64,000 nucleotides of DNA from Lomentospora prolificans (GCA_029532625.1 JARFXM010000006.1:1240001-1304000); one strand, 5' to 3'. Counted from the stretch's first letter, positions 1-12,814 are shown. Notes: generated by a model not told the origin, from the letters alone. Made by a program: numbers and translations.

Positions 1-227
1 CATCACCTGTCCGGACGGACTTTGCCCAGCTTCAACTCGGTGCAAGGAACATACAAATACGGCGTGTCCCACCTCTGAGGTCGAGATGCTACACGTTTAG
101 TTTGGTGTACTCCATACTGCAATCTATTGAACAAATCAAACTCAAATCCAGAAGTCGATTAAATCCTCACCTGCAACGCAACACCACCAAAATCCCACTT
201 ATATTGGACAAATCCCCGTCTTTCACC
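1..227. other. Left edge and 5' flank of the first gene
   Basis: No coding signal is visible. This is the upstream flank of the membrane-protein gene starting at 228. The reading frame is open from 102, but the ATG at 228 is preferred: it has the better context (CACCATGCC) and the residues added by the longer start look like untranslated leader. Confidence 0.5.
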
Positions 228-782
228 ATGCCGTTAGTATTATTCGAAACTAGCGAATCGGTCATAGAATTTCTATGGGATATCGCTTTGGCATTCTTTA
301 TCGTGCGCATAGCACTGGCCTACTTCCTCCTCACATTCGCCAGCGGCGCACTCTTAACCTACGCCTTCGCCGACCGAATCCTGCCCACCGCCCTCCTGTC
401 CTTGACCATGTCGCAGTCCGAACTTCTTGTCCTCGGGCTACATGTCATTATCATGGCCTTCTGGGCGCGGTTGATCATTGTTTACTTTGAGGTACCCCGG
501 GTTAAGAGCTTCAGGCTCGCCATCGGGGGTGTCGCGAGTGTGTTTATGCTCCTCGCAGAGGCCCTTATAGCCCTGTTAGTTTATGACCATGGCCACAGCA
601 GCTGGGTTTACGCGATGGAGCCGTCTGTCAAAGCCGCGTGGGTATGCTCGTTAGTAATGTTCGCGTCGTTACCAGCGATGATGATGGTGATGGAGAAGCC
701 GCCGACAGACGAATGCGAGAAGTGCCACCATCCCGCTACTTCCCATGGTCATGAGAAGAAGAGCATCACGGCAGCTGTGTAA
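228..782 (+). CDS. Small polytopic membrane protein, unknown function
   Basis: A single-exon frame of 184 aa from the ATG at 228. Hydrophobic stretches lie at about residues 12-45 (probably two helices close together), 62-85, 95-122 and 140-160, so four or five membrane spans are likely. There is no cleavable signal peptide; the N-terminus starts directly with an amphipathic-to-hydrophobic segment. The C-terminal tail is soluble and contains a short Cys/His group (CEKCHHPATSHGH) that could bind metal, although it matches no zinc finger I recognise. Codon use and hydropathy look like a real gene. The family is not recognised and no function is proposed. The next gene, the chitinase, lies almost 3 kb downstream on the same strand, so there is no informative context. 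Confidence 0.75.
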   Translation: MPLVLFETSESVIEFLWDIALAFFIVRIALAYFLLTFASGALLTYAFADRILPTALLSLTMSQSELLVLGLHVIIMAFWARLIIVYFEVPRVKSFRLAIGGVASVFMLLAEALIALLVYDHGHSSWVYAMEPSVKAAWVCSLVMFASLPAMMMVMEKPPTDECEKCHHPATSHGHEKKSITAAV

Positions 783-3645
783 GTTGGTCCTTTATTTTAC
801 GGTTTGAGGATGCGATTCATCGCTAACAGACTGGACCAGGCCAAAAGTATCTAAATCGGGAAAGCCGAAGGCTTGAGGGTCATGAACACAGATTAAAAAC
901 TATCACCAGCGCCTATAACACTGGACGGGCTACTTGACGATAGCACATGTAACATTGTTGGCGCCAGGCGTTTGCCGCGGGTTATATTTCGAGAACAGAC
1001 CACTCATGCCCTCGTTTGTTTTTTATGGCTTTCTTCTCCATGAAGGGGATGTAAGATGGGATATTCTTGTTACATAGCTGGATGAATACCCAACGATGTT
1101 TTATTAGCTCACGTACAAGGAATGATATAAACCTCGGCTAGAGAGGGAGAAGCCAGCATGTCTAACCAACCATGGGCATTTGGTTCTACCGATCGGCGCG
1201 CCATTAGACTTAACCCAAATTGCCCTCCTCCGATTACACCTTTTCAATGAAGCCCAAGAAGTGCGGCATTTTGGGGCGGAGGACGGCGATAGCCCGTAGC
1301 TGCTTTTAGCTGTGATCAGCGCTTGCGGAAGCCAGAAGATGCTTCTCGCGAAAAGGACAATCTGTAGATGAATTGGTACGTCTCCGTGACAGCCCGGGCA
1401 TCCGAGAAATACAAAACCTCAAACACACAGCGCCAAAGATATATGGGGGGGCCAAGGGGCGGGTATCCTACGTATCTTGTGAGATCTCGCCACAGTAACT
1501 ACGGTAGCGAAAATCTCTCGTAAACACGTAAAAACCTCGAATGCAGCCTGCACGAGATGCTCTTGTGCTTATATGCGAGGAGCGTCTACATGAAGCATGG
1601 CTAAATTTGCACAATATCATTTCTTTGTCGCTTTTGCATCGGGTCGACCTCGCTTCGTGGTACCTGCAGCCCTTGGTGTGGGGCTCCTGTCGTGAAGGTA
1701 CCGAGCGCACCTACCGTGTTCGCTCATACGTCTTTTGATCCATTGCAATTGACCTAGTAGGAAGGACCAGCAGACTCTGTTATCGAATGACATACCCTTA
1801 TCGAGCATCGTTGATCACCGATTTCCTTTCCGATTGAGCACTTAACATTCTCTTGCCATCCACTCTCGACCATTCCGAGCACAGTCCCATGATCGGCGGG
1901 AGTCGTTGGCTCGAGCGGTCCATCAAGCGAGACAGAACCAGGGCGCGTCGTTCAATCGCTTTGAAGCAACCCAAGTTAGCCGCCATCGAGAGACATCTGT
2001 CGCACTGTTGACTGTTCTCCCAAGTAACTTTTCCCTATATCTCCGCTTCTCCTTAAATTCATCACAACGGGGCTTCTTCCTCATGGTAAAAACCTACTGT
2101 GCGGCGTCAGTGAAACTTATGACAGACCTCAACTGCCGAGTCTTAGTCGAGGTGTTGGCTGGAAATATCAGGGTTGAATTGCCCGACTACGAACCCTCTT
2201 CGCCGAACACGGTCCTCGGGTCTTTGTGAGGATCTGACAGCCACCTTTCTGGTTAAGATTTATCCTCCAAATGATTCGGTCAGTGTTTCCTAACGAGGTC
2301 TGACCTCGTAATATCACGGGGCCGATATGACTTGGGCACTACTCACGCTTGCTGGTTTATATTGCCATTTAATATTTGCCAATACACCCGGCCGGATTAT
2401 TCTTCACGTCCACACTTTTTGTGGCCCCTTCGTTGTTCCTGTTCATCCGATTTTATTTTTTCCTAGTGAAACAAGGTGATCGAAAACCGTTCCCCCTCTA
2501 GTGGTATCGAGAGAACATAGTACTTGGGTCAGCCACGTCTCCGGCGTTAGTGTTGCGTCTCGATTGAGGTTGGAAATTCTCCCATATAAAATCTGGAGGC
2601 ACCCAGGATCGACGCTGCACTTGCGGAGAACAAGAAGAAGCATGCTCTCCAAATCTACGCGACCCACTTTGCTTGTTCAATTGAAACCGTCCTTAGATCG
2701 CAAGCTTCCTAACTACTCAAGCAGTGCTTTGCAATATGTATGCCGTCCCTCCGCTGTGGGGTCTGGAGCCTGCAGCCGCAGCCCTGGCCCGAGATGCCAT
2801 GTAGGCTCGGGGTTTATTCGAGTCTTCGCCAAAGAGTCAGCTGTCTTTCTGAGAAAAAGAAAGTGCCAGGACTCCAGCGAGTTGCGGAGGCCGCCTGGCA
2901 TCGGAAGAGGCGACACTCCCCACACCGTTATATCCATCTTGCCGGAAGAAGAGAGGGGTACGAAGTGTAAGTCGACCACAGATCTCCGTCCACTTCCAAA
3001 AACGACGCATCACACCCCCTTCCGCGGTGGGTTCGTGTAAATTTGGCTAATCCCGTACCAATTGGGGTTCTACATTTATTTATTTTTTTCGAGATTCGAG
3101 CCCATGCGCCCTCACTTAGTAGCTTGCCACAAACAGTGGGACCGAGTAATCTGTCTAATTCCATGTCTTGCCTGTGTATAACCGTCGTCGTCCCCGTTCT
3201 TATGGGACTCGCCTCGTTACCTCGCATCTCATCTGTGTCTTGCCTGTTGTAAGTGAGAGCAAGGTGCGCAAAGGTGGCGATACCTTACCTTTGTCGACGT
3301 GTGCTAGGACGGTGTTTTGTTGCTCCCACCTTGACGTTCCTTTTTATTCCAATCCATTTCTTACCACGCTCCTTCAGATTGTCTTGCCTTTCTTGTCCAC
3401 TTTCCTTAACTCCCTTGTAGCCCTGGTGTTGGTTAGTGAGCCGGATTGTCAACCTTAAGGCGTTGCCCGAGAATCGTTGCAACCGCGGCTTCGTCCAGAG
3501 ACGCAATATCGACGCCCGAAAGCTTTCGTGAAAGATCGCGCCGCCGAAGCAGCCCTTCGACGACCTCAGACTTAGCAACGAGACTATACTGTGGCGTGAA
3601 TATACGAGACTCAACTATCTGCAGCTCCGAAGACGGCAACTCACT
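783..3645. other. Intergenic, no gene recognised
   Basis: About 2.9 kb separate the membrane protein and the chitinase. Open frames here (for example 2501-3040 plus) have no recognisable domain, lack plausible splice partners and read as chance frames. The last 400 bp are the chitinase promoter and leader; I could not assign a convincing TATA element. Confidence 0.5.
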
Positions 3646-5118
3646 ATGAAGCTCCCCTGGTTATCGGCCGCTTTCGTCCTGGTGTGCAGCGGTATTGCCG
3701 CCCCAGCCGCCTCGGAGAACGGAGAGCCTGCTGCGCTCGCTAGCGTTCCCTTAAATTTTACTACTGGCCCTTTACCAAACGACGGCAGCTCTGTTCATAC
3801 ATTTTCAAAAGCGGTTACGGGAACTTACAAGAACGCCTTGTACTTCACCAACTGGTAGGAATTGTGATAGCTTCCTATATAAAAGCTGGATGCTGATGAG
3901 TTCGACCATAGGGGTATCTACGGAGCCAACTTCCAGCCTCAAGACCTTCCTGCGGGGGAAATTACGCACGTTTTATACGCTTTCGCCGATATTGCCTCGG
4001 ACGGTACTGTGTAAGTCGCGATCCATAACGCAGACTGGCATTCAGGGCGATCAGGCTCCGAATCGTGGCTAACACGGTTTTTCAGCATATCTTCAGACCC
4101 GTGGGCTGATACTGACAAACGATACGACACTGATTCATGGAATGATGTCGGAAACAACGTGTACGGTTGTGTTAAGCAGCTATTCTTACACAAAAAGAAG
4201 CACCGGAACCTCAAGCTCCTTCTTTCCATTGGTGGATGGACCTACTCGCCCAAATTTGCTCCCATTGCGGCAACTGAAGAAGGACGGCGCAGGTTCGCCA
4301 CCAGCGCAGTCAGACTCGTTGCTGACTGGGGTTTTGACGGCCTTGATATTGACTGGGAATATCCTCAAAATGCGGCCGAGGCCCAGAATCTGGTGGACCT
4401 CCTCAGATCTTGCCGCGAGGCTCTTGACGCCTACTCCGCCGAGTTCGCTGGTGGCTACCATTTTAGTATAACAGTAGCTAGCCCCGCTGGCGCGCAGAAT
4501 TACGATACTATGCTTCTAGAGGAAATGAACCCGCTTCTAGATGCTTGGCACCTCATGGCCTACGATTACGCCGGTGCGTGGGATACAACAACAGGACACC
4601 AGGCCAACGTGTATCCGGACCCAAACAACGCCGCAGCGACCAAGTTCAACACGGAGACAGCTGTCAACGCCTATCTTCAGCGCGGCATCCCCGCCGAGAA
4701 AATCATGATGGGAGTTCCACTCTACGGCCGATCGTTTATGAACACGCAAGGAATGGGTCTTCCCTACAGCGGAATCGGCGCGGGATCTATAGAGGATGGT
4801 ATTTGGCTGTACAAGGACTTGCCTCGGCCGGGTGCTCAAGAGGTTTGGGACGATGTGGTGAGAGCTGCATACAGCTATGACAGCTCTAGTCAGGAGCTTG
4901 TGACCTACGACACTATAACGAGTACATCTAGGAAGGCCGAATGGTTGATCGAGAAGGGACTCGGAGGGGCTGTTTTCTGGGAGGCGAGTGGCGATCGAAA
5001 AGGCTCGGAAAGCCTGATCACCACTTTAGCCAACACAATGATTAGCCTTGACGGAAGCCAAAACCTTTTGTCCTATCCCGACAGTATCTACGACAATATC
5101 AGGAACGCTATGGAATGA
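3646..5118 (+). CDS. Secreted GH18 chitinase (class V, 42-kDa type)
   Basis: Exons 3646-3854, 3912-4010 and 4086-5118 (introns 57 and 75 nt, GT...AG) give 446 aa. Residues 1-20 form a signal peptide (hydrophobic core, Ala-rich end). The glycoside hydrolase family 18 barrel follows: YFTNWGIYG at strand 1, the substrate-site motif LLSIGGW near residue 150, and the catalytic motif DGLDIDWEYP at 187-196 with Glu194 as proton donor. Further family motifs are MAYDYAGAWD and GVPLYGRSF, and a Trp (GGAVFWEASGD) near the C-terminus. Length and domain content match fungal endochitinases of the ech42/CTS1 group, with no chitin-binding module or GPI signal. The enzyme cuts beta-1,4 links in chitin outside the cell, for wall remodelling, autolysis or nutrition; which one cannot be told from sequence. 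Exon phases close exactly. Confidence 0.95.
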
Positions 5119-7413
5119 GACTTTTTCCACGTCCTACCTATTCAGAAACGACCTCCGCTAGGTGGGACGACCAGATTATACGATGATGATATCATGCCCA
5201 CACGTTTTGAGTCCCACTTACGACATTCGCTTCTTTTCCCTTGGCGCCACTTTCTCAGATACCAAAAATCTCTTCACTCGTTTGACCCATATATATTGTG
5301 CCATTCTTTGTACATAGTCGTTTACATTCTGGGGTTGCTCTTCTTTATCGACCAAATGAGTACGGTCAAACAAACGTGATTGAGGGCTTGCGGGCTCTAA
5401 GCTTTTATTTTTATTTTATTTTTTTTCATTTTATCTGCCTCTCTCTTTCACCTTTCAAAAAAGCGTCAGGACTAAGGGGGGGAAACAGCTTGATGCAGCT
5501 TCCACTGCTGGCCCAGTGTACCAAGCTTTCTAGACGGGGTGGTCCGGTGTCCATTCACATTCTGGCGTTTGTATTCCGTGAGATAAGCGCTGATGGGAGT
5601 TCATTGTTGGGATACTTATTGGATACTGGTACTTAGCACAGATCTCTCGCCGCTATGGATTTCGCCTGTTTCGCAATTGTATTTATGGATAAGCGTAAAC
5701 GCGAAAGCTTCCTGTTCTGCAAACGCAAAGTGACCGGGCCTGCGGCTGGATGTTACTCCCTGTGGATATATCGCTAGTAAGTAACGAACAAAAAGAGCAG
5801 CACGAATGGGCCGGTCTCTTGTCTATGCAGTCTGAAGTTGAAACACAGAATATCAAGTTTTCTCTCACAATCTAGCTCGATGCGCCCATTCCGTCGGCAC
5901 CGCTACTGATCTTCAATGGCACTTTGCTATCCCGCGTCTCTCGGTGATCGGCAATCGCGGGTCGTACGGCAACTTATCTAGAGATTGAGGGGAAACCCTC
6001 CGATTGAAAGTAGTGCCCGGCAAGATCTAACCGGAATCCGCTCGCAAGTTACGACAATCGGGCTGGCTAGGGAACATTGTCTCCCTTGGCAGTCGTCTAA
6101 AGGCAACGATGGGCTAATGGAGATCTGGTCTATGTCCCCCCACAATATCTCGCAAACATAGCCCAAGACCGCAAAGGTCGAGGGAAGGACTAATACAAGG
6201 ACTTTCAGAGGCCTAAAACGGACGATATCTTTCCAAAACGGGACGGGAACGAGGAAAAGAGGAGTGAGGAGTGTTAGCGAGGAAAGGAGGGGGTGTGTCA
6301 GTCTCTGCGCGGAACAAAACGAGGACAACACTAGGTAGGGGATAGCGCCCTGTCATCGCTCTGCTCATGGCTAGCTGCGTTTGTCAAATCAGAGAACCCC
6401 GATATCTAAAAGAGGGGAGACGGCGTTCGTTCGCTTTTCCTTGTTTCCTGAAACAAGAGCGAGAACAGACGCTGATATACATTTTGGAACACTTGGCGAG
6501 CTCCTCTTCGTCGATGCAAGACATAAGCTCACCGACCGTTGGGATCGAGTCAGCCTTGGAAGAGAAGATGGTGATAGGCAGGCATGACAACTGAAATAGG
6601 AAAAGAAATCGAAGCTTCGGGTGGCTGAGCGTCGGCGAAGATCGCCAGACCAGAGGACGCGTGTGCAGGTCCGCGGAAGAAGGAGGTGGCGCCTCAGCAG
6701 ATCAAACGGCCACCACCTTCAAAAATCGAGTTTGATGGGGGTATGGGAACGTTGGAACTCGTGAGTTTGAGACTGGAGAAGTACTCCACGGAAACACGGC
6801 CAGGCCGGCAAAACGCAATTCGCGTTCTGTAATTAAGGTGGCGAACAATCAGGAGAGCGTAATATAGGTGAAGTTCATCGAGTTCTTCTTATTCTTTGGA
6901 CCAGCCGGTAGTCTATTCTACGGACATCCGTGAAAATCCAGGAAAAAAAAAGAAACCAAACACCCACCGACAGGATATAGCGAATTGTTGGAAATTAGAT
7001 ATATAAAACAGAGAAAAAAAAGGAAAGAAAAAAAAGTAACAGCAACAGACGTAGTCCTGTGAACCGATTGCTCACGCCCCGAAACCAGTTAGGCCGTGAT
7101 CGTGATATAATGATTTGTCGAAACCTTCCGAAGGTGCCCTCAAAATTGGGTGTTTCCAATAATTTGATTCATTTCTTTTACCTTTGCAGACGAGTTACAA
7201 CCTTCGTGGAGCTGCTGTAGTTGACAAATTCCCGAGTAAAAAAAAGTAAAAGCGCAGTCGTTGTACACCAAAAACCCTCTCCATTTTGTCTTGTTTATAA
7301 CCCACTCGGTGAGCGCAAGGGGCGCATTGCCTTGCCTATAGATGACCAGCGGGGAAGTTGTCTGCGCGACCTCGCAACAATCTATGACAGAGTTCTGATA
7401 GAAAGCACTTGGC
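5119..7413. other. Intergenic between convergent genes
   Basis: Contains the 3' flanks of the chitinase (plus) and the GPI protein (minus). A TTTTA-type low-complexity run lies at about 5401-5437, and A-rich tracts with many lysine-like AAA/AAG triplets at 6940-7035. No domain-bearing frame was found; a 117-aa minus frame at 5978-6331 is hydrophobic but unsupported. Confidence 0.5.
5401..5437. repeat. AT-rich TTTTA microsatellite-like run
   Basis: Short degenerate repeats of TTTTA/TTTAT in the 3' flank of the chitinase gene. A longer run of the same unit occurs at 30896-30940. Confidence 0.6.
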
Positions 7414-9198
7414 TTACATAGCCCAAAGAGCTACCAAAGCGGCAACCCCTCCGACAAGAAGCCCACTAGTAGATAAGCCGGGAGCAGCCGCAACCGTCGC
7501 ACCGGTAGTTTGAGCGCTTGCACCCGTGGCAGCAGCGGTAGCTCCGCTGACGCCGGAAATGACGGAGGAACCAAGGGCACCGGCGCTATTGAGGACGTTG
7601 GTCGCAAAGGTGCTGGCACCGGCCAGGTTGCTGGGGTTAATAGGCTGGGGGATAGGGCCGGTAGGGACGGCGATGCCGGTATCGCTGATCTGACCGTTAG
7701 GAACGATGGTAGGAGTGACAAGTTCGGTAGCGGGAATAACACCGCTAGGAACCACGCCAGGGGTAATCGGAGAGTTGACACCAAGGGCAACGTCAGCAGC
7801 ACCGGTGGCGGCAGAAGCCAGGGGATCGAGAGAAGCGGCACCGGCGATGGCCGTAGAGGCACCGATAACGGGGCTAGCGACACCGACGCCAATAGCAGAG
7901 GCTCCTCCGATGACCTCGGCGGATACCGTGGCACCAGAAGACACAGCGGAAACACCACTAGCGAGGTCAACTGCACCAGCAGAGGCTACAGGAGCCACGG
8001 GAGCAGCAGAGGCAATGGAAGCGACAGGGGCAATGGAAGCGGCAGAAGCGCTAACACCAGCGGCGGCACCCGCATTAATAGTGCTGAAACCAGCCTGAGC
8101 GCCGGCCGAAGCCACGGGGGTAAGAGCAGGAGCGCCTGTCTGGGCAAGGCCACCATCGACGCTAAGGCTAACCTGGGGAGCCACAGAAGCCTGCAAGCGG
8201 AATGTTAGTGGATCGACAGGACTAGTGAGACATGCTTGAAGAAGCTAACATACCGGATCAATCACAGCGGCCGAAGGGGTGGCAACAGGTGAAAGCTGAA
8301 CAGGACTAGCGACACCAGCTCCCACGCCAGCGGCGTCAGAAGCAGCGGGAACGGTCTGGATGTTGACATTGCCAGTGGCTTGTGGCGGCTGGCCATTAAT
8401 GACACCAACGTTGGGGGTGACGCCATTAGTCGCAAGCTGGGCCGGGTCAGTGATGAAGACGGCCGGCGTACCAGGGATTGTGGGTGTGATGGTGAGGGCG
8501 GCAGGATCCGGGGCAACGAAGGTTCCGGGCGGGGGTGGTCCTATGTTAGCAGCGTTGTTCGCGCCGGCCTGATTGTTGTTACCGCCACGGCCACCGGCAC
8601 CGCCCTGGGCGTCGGTTTCGGGAGGTTCGACGGCCGCGGATACGCGTCCAGCTCCTTGTTGAGCGACCCCTCCGGGGACCTGGAGTTCGGATTCGCTCTC
8701 GTCCGCTCCGTCCTCGTTGGCGCTTTGACGCCCGCTACCGCGTTCTGAAGAGGCAGACACACGCCCGTTACCACCCCGTTGGTTGGCAGCGTTCTGGGAA
8801 GCACCACCATCAATGCTAAAAGCATCGGATGTGACAGTGTTGTCGTCGGCATCGGTAAGAACTAGCTCAAGCTGGTCGAACTGAGCGAGGGACGCATCCG
8901 GAGTGAATGAGGCCGAGCCCGAGTTGTCAACACCGGCTTTTGTACTCATTAGCACGATGGTTCAGACGACCCGAAGCGACAATATAGCCCAGGAAGACTT
9001 ACCAGCTACTTCCTGCGCAGCATTCTCGTTACCAACTGGAACAATGTTGATGTTGATGGGCTCAACAAGACCATCAGTCTCCCATCGAACGTTGAATTCC
9101 TCATCGACCGACAGAGAATCGCCCTGGGCGGGGGCCAAGAAGTCTGCGCGAGCAAAAGCGATGCTAGAGAGCAACGCCAAAGTCTGAGAGCTCCTCAT
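7414..9198 (-). CDS. Kre9/Knh1-like GPI-anchored surface protein
   Basis: Three exons on the minus strand, 9198-9003, 8936-8254 and 8190-7414 (introns 66 and 63 nt, donors GTAAGT and GTATGT), give 551 aa with phases that close. An N-terminal signal peptide (about 1-18, ending FARA) is followed by an Ig-like Kre9/Knh1-type domain of about 90 residues (FLAPAQGDSLSVDEEFNVRW ... LELVLTDADDNTVTSDAFSI), then a Gly/Asn/Gln-rich acidic segment and over 350 residues very rich in Ala, Val, Gly, Ser and Pro. The C-terminus (STSGLLVGGVAALVALWAM) is a GPI-attachment signal. Such proteins sit in the plasma membrane or wall and are linked to beta-1,6-glucan and wall structure; the exact role is not known. 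The low-complexity half has a strong purine/pyrimidine bias, which explains long open frames on the opposite strand. The assignment to the Kre9/Knh1 domain is by pattern only. Confidence 0.85.
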
Positions 9199-11505
9199 TT
9201 TCGGAAAGTGGAAGAGATCGCGGTCGAAGCAAAGAGTTGTCGTAAATAAAGTAGAGGACAGCAAGCTGCCACTTCAGAATCGTAAGGGGAAAGTTAATTG
9301 TTCTCAATGACCGTCGTTACTCGAGGTAGTCCAGACCCGAGTTTGAAAGAATTATAAAGAGTGTGGATGGTGAAAAGAAAGACTGGCTGGCAGTCGTCGA
9401 ATAAGTCTAAAACTTGGCGAAAAGAAAAGAGGTCTACAAGTATGAACTTCACAAGAAAAGAAGAGAAGGAAGAAAGAACACCGACTGGAGGGGGAGTGGA
9501 GGAGAAAGAGAGGGAAGGGGGATGGACAAGACTCGCAAGCAGAACCCGGGAAGTTGGGATGAGATATATGAGCTGCTTGATGGACGCAAAGATCCGCGAC
9601 GAAGCCGGTCTGAGACGTCAAGCCAGGTCAAGGGTACAAGGTGGTAGCGCTACGTTGCGGACGGGGGGGAAGGAACTTGTGACTTATGGACGCCAAGAGG
9701 CGAGGCTCTCCTGATTTCGACCAGGGGAAGGCGTCGTCAGGAGAGGGAAACATTCATCAACTCTTCCAGCCAGTCAAGACGGGGAGCGGGATGTGTCGAA
9801 ACACCAAGAACGGCTCATGAGGTGATGGTGGAGCTGATCTGCCTAGGCCTAGGCAAGCCCGGTTGATGCCCGTCGACAAGTTATGCATCATGGCGGTGCC
9901 CCGAAGATCCTGGAGGGCGTGCTATAAACGACCAGCGGACAGTCTGGCGGCATATTAACACCGGAATGCCAGGCGGACGACGACGTCAAACCCCAGAAAT
10001 GGAAAGGATGGACACTAGCCGTGCGATCTTAGGGCGGGACGAGCAAGGCAGCAGGGGCTCGCTTGCCGTTGGACTTGTAGCAAGTCAATGATCAGGGCCA
10101 TTAGCCGGCAGGACGGTATAGCAGTTGGAGTTCTCATCAGGCCAGGAAACGAAAATCAAAGCTGGGCTTCAAGATCCAGCAACCACGCCAAAGGGGGGCT
10201 GGTGCTATCTAGGTGCAAGTCGACCGAGGCTCTAAATCCTGAGACGAAGCCTTGCAGCAGATCAAACGGGACGCCTGAGCTTTGCATTTAAGCGATTAGG
10301 GCCTGCCAAGTCAAGGTCTGTTAGGATCGCACGTACAAAATACTAGTGTTTCACTAACGCCAACCCCCCTGTTATGCCGTTTGGGACCCTCCGGCTGTTA
10401 CGGGAATATTCTAGTCAAGACAAGGAGCTTGTATCAAAGTTTCTTTCCTGTCGTCCAAAAGCGAACTTGAAAATTTCAGCGGGGCGTGCTGTCACTGAGC
10501 TCGGGCTGCATCCACTATCCCTGCATGCATCGGGGGTTTCTGAATTAGTGTGCCAGGGGATTCGGGATTGCGACCAGGCCAGGCCAGACAGACAGGCGGG
10601 CCATTACCACGGCGACCCCCATGGTTCTAAGAGATGCCGTTTTCTAGGCCACGATGAAGAGCCCCAACTACCAGCGATACCTCAATGCACACCCCATTTT
10701 ATCGCGATCGTGATGTGCTGCGCGTTTGGACGAGAGGGTAGAAAAATCCGAGAAAATCGAGATCGTCAATGGAACCCTCGCCACTAAGATGAGCGACGCT
10801 CATCACCCATCGTGGGAATAGCGTTTTCCGTCCGTGCGAAAGAAATTGGTGATTACCGTGGTATAACCCACCAGAATTGTCGAGTTAACCCCGCAACGGT
10901 GTAATCTCGATGGGTTTTTCGATTCTTAACTTTTCTTGTCGGATGGCCAACCTTCTTTTGTGCTATATTTGGACAGATTCAGAATGCTTTCTCTCCTTGA
11001 AAACTGGGGTCGTGTTTCAACAACGGATGACTGACCTGCTAAATGTGAGAGACTTGTGGAGTGCCGAGTCAAGCCCAGGCGTCAGGTGCCTTGCTGTCCC
11101 TCAAACCTGTGCTCGCTCAAACACCACTGAGGTTGTGTCAACGAAATGCATGTCGGGTGTCAGCCACGTGTGGCTATCAGTTTCTCCAGCTGGCCACAGT
11201 AATCTTTCAGGGCATGCTGTGTCTGCCAGGCAGTACCTTCGTACTCTGCAAACAACATGAGCCAGCCCACATCATGTCCATGTCGTAATCATGAGCTCGA
11301 TCCAATGACGTCGTCGCTTCACCCCTCCGTTTCCGCCTCGTCGAGCGCCCATCGTGGCCTCAGCCAGTAACCAACTTCGAAGCGACAACTTCTCATGTAA
11401 ATCTTCCGCCTTTCTCCAGTTCTACGCAAGCCCTATCGAGAATATTCAAACCCTCAACCCCCAAAACACATTCTATCTCGACTTTAAAGCGCACAATCCA
11501 CAGAC
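9199..11505. other. Divergent intergenic region
   Basis: About 2.3 kb separate the GPI-protein gene (minus) and the J-domain gene (plus), so it should hold two promoters. It contains a purine-rich stretch at 9400-9540 and an ORF at 10374-10787 that has no recognisable motif. No RNA gene was identified. Confidence 0.5.
9351..9358 (-). promoter_or_regulatory. Candidate TATA box for the GPI-protein gene
   Basis: Minus-strand TTTATAAT about 155 bp upstream of the ATG at 9198. This position is plausible for a fungal core promoter with a leader of roughly 100-120 nt. There is no other support. Confidence 0.4.
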
Positions 11506-12404
11506 ATGGCATCTCAAGCGCCACCCAACTACTGTAAGCTGCCCCACTATCTATCGGCCAAGAGCTCGTCTCTAATTCGGAACAGATGCTATCCTTGAGA
11601 TTTCCGAGACCGCCACAACCCAGCAGATTCGAGATGCATACAAACGGTGGGCCCGTCCCATTTCCCCGCTTACGTGGCTACGATTGAACCTAACAACCTC
11701 TGCAGAGCCGCCTTGAAGTCGCACCCGGATCGGGTCCCTGACGGCAGTCCGGAACGCGAGGCTCGCACTCGCAAATTCCAGCTCGTCAACGACGCGTATT
11801 ACACCCTATCCGACCCCACTCGCCGACGGGAATATGACATGCAACGCCGACGCTTCCCTTCTAGCACCTGGGGTGGAGACCCTTTTGCATCCACGGAAGA
11901 CAATACCACCGATGGCGACACATCTACCGGCGCCGGTGCGGGAACAGGAACAGCGCAGAACGCATACTCGTGGGCCTGGAATTTCTTCACGGGCCAGGGC
12001 AACAACGAGGGTAGGCAGCAAGCCGAAGAACAGCAGTTCGGGAATGTCTTCGAGGAGATGCTTCGCGAGGAGGGTATGGCTGACCAGAACGGAGCGCCTA
12101 CCCGATCATTCTGGAGCATCATTGGTGGTGTAAGCGGTGGGGCTTTGGGCTTTATCGTTGCAAACGTTCCAGGCATGGTGGCCGGCGCAGTCGCTGGGAA
12201 CCGACTTGGTGCGGTTCGGGATGCCAAGGGCAAGAGTGTATACGCCGTCTTCCTAGTAAGTTCTTGTAGAATCCCTTCTTCATATTCGGTCTTTGCAGCT
12301 GTAGTAGCTCACAAGAATTTCGATAGGAACTGCCCCAAGACGACCGCGCGAGGCTCTTGAGCCAACTAGCGGCAAAGGTTTTCAGCCATGCAACCGGTCT
12401 CTAA
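11506..12404 (+). CDS. DnaJ (Hsp40) domain protein with a Gly-zipper segment
   Basis: Four exons, 11506-11533, 11586-11646, 11706-12255 and 12327-12404, give 238 aa; all phases agree. The J domain is at about residues 8-80: NYYAILEISETATTQQIRDA, then KRAALKSHPDR with the HPD triad at 36-38, and LVNDAYYTLSDPTRRREYD. There is no Gly/Phe region, zinc-finger or C-terminal substrate domain, so this is a class C J protein that would recruit an Hsp70 to a particular site. After an acidic, Gly/Thr-rich linker comes a Gly/Ala-rich hydrophobic segment at about 157-185 (IIGGVSGGALGFIVANVPGM) resembling a glycine-zipper membrane insertion. That suggests a membrane-associated chaperone; the compartment is not evident. 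The first two exons are only 28 and 61 nt, and the second intron has a good CTAAC branch site. Confidence 0.9.
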
Positions 12405-12814
12405 GTAACCCTATCCAGGCCTTTTTAGCTTCTTCTGTCCCCATTTTGGCTTGGCGTTCCGGAATTATTGTTGGCATCCGTATGGAGTATTTGGAGGATA
12501 TTAGACCAATGTAGGATTTTCAGAGATGTTATTCACGATAGATGCGTTTTTATCGGAAGAAACCCCCGAAAAGCATGGAGCTGTCACCCGTCACCCAGTC
12601 ACTCATTACACAGTGCACACAATCAATTAACACGGTATTGTCTGCCGCTTAGAAATCACGGCGCCGTGGATTACCGAGAGCATGCAATGACATGGATGAC
12701 ATGATTTTGAGAGTGAAAGAAGAGGAAGAAAAAAAACCCTTTGGCTTCCTTTCTTGCTAACGCTCCGCCTCCCTCGCCTCCCAATTCCCCTTCCATCCCT
12801 TTATCTGCATAATA
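12405..12814. promoter_or_regulatory. COX17 upstream region
   Basis: A 410-bp gap between the J-domain gene and COX17 on the same strand. The last 80 bp before the ATG are pyrimidine-rich (CT-rich runs at 12735-12800), as is common just upstream of fungal transcription starts. No specific operator was identified. Confidence 0.4.

Noticed and set aside
2501..3040. 179-aa plus-strand frame upstream of the chitinase
   Set aside because: No domain, composition like translated non-coding DNA, no neighbouring exon.
7510..8208. 232-aa and 130-aa plus-strand frames
   Set aside because: Antisense of the Ala/Gly-rich exon of the GPI protein; open only because of its codon bias.
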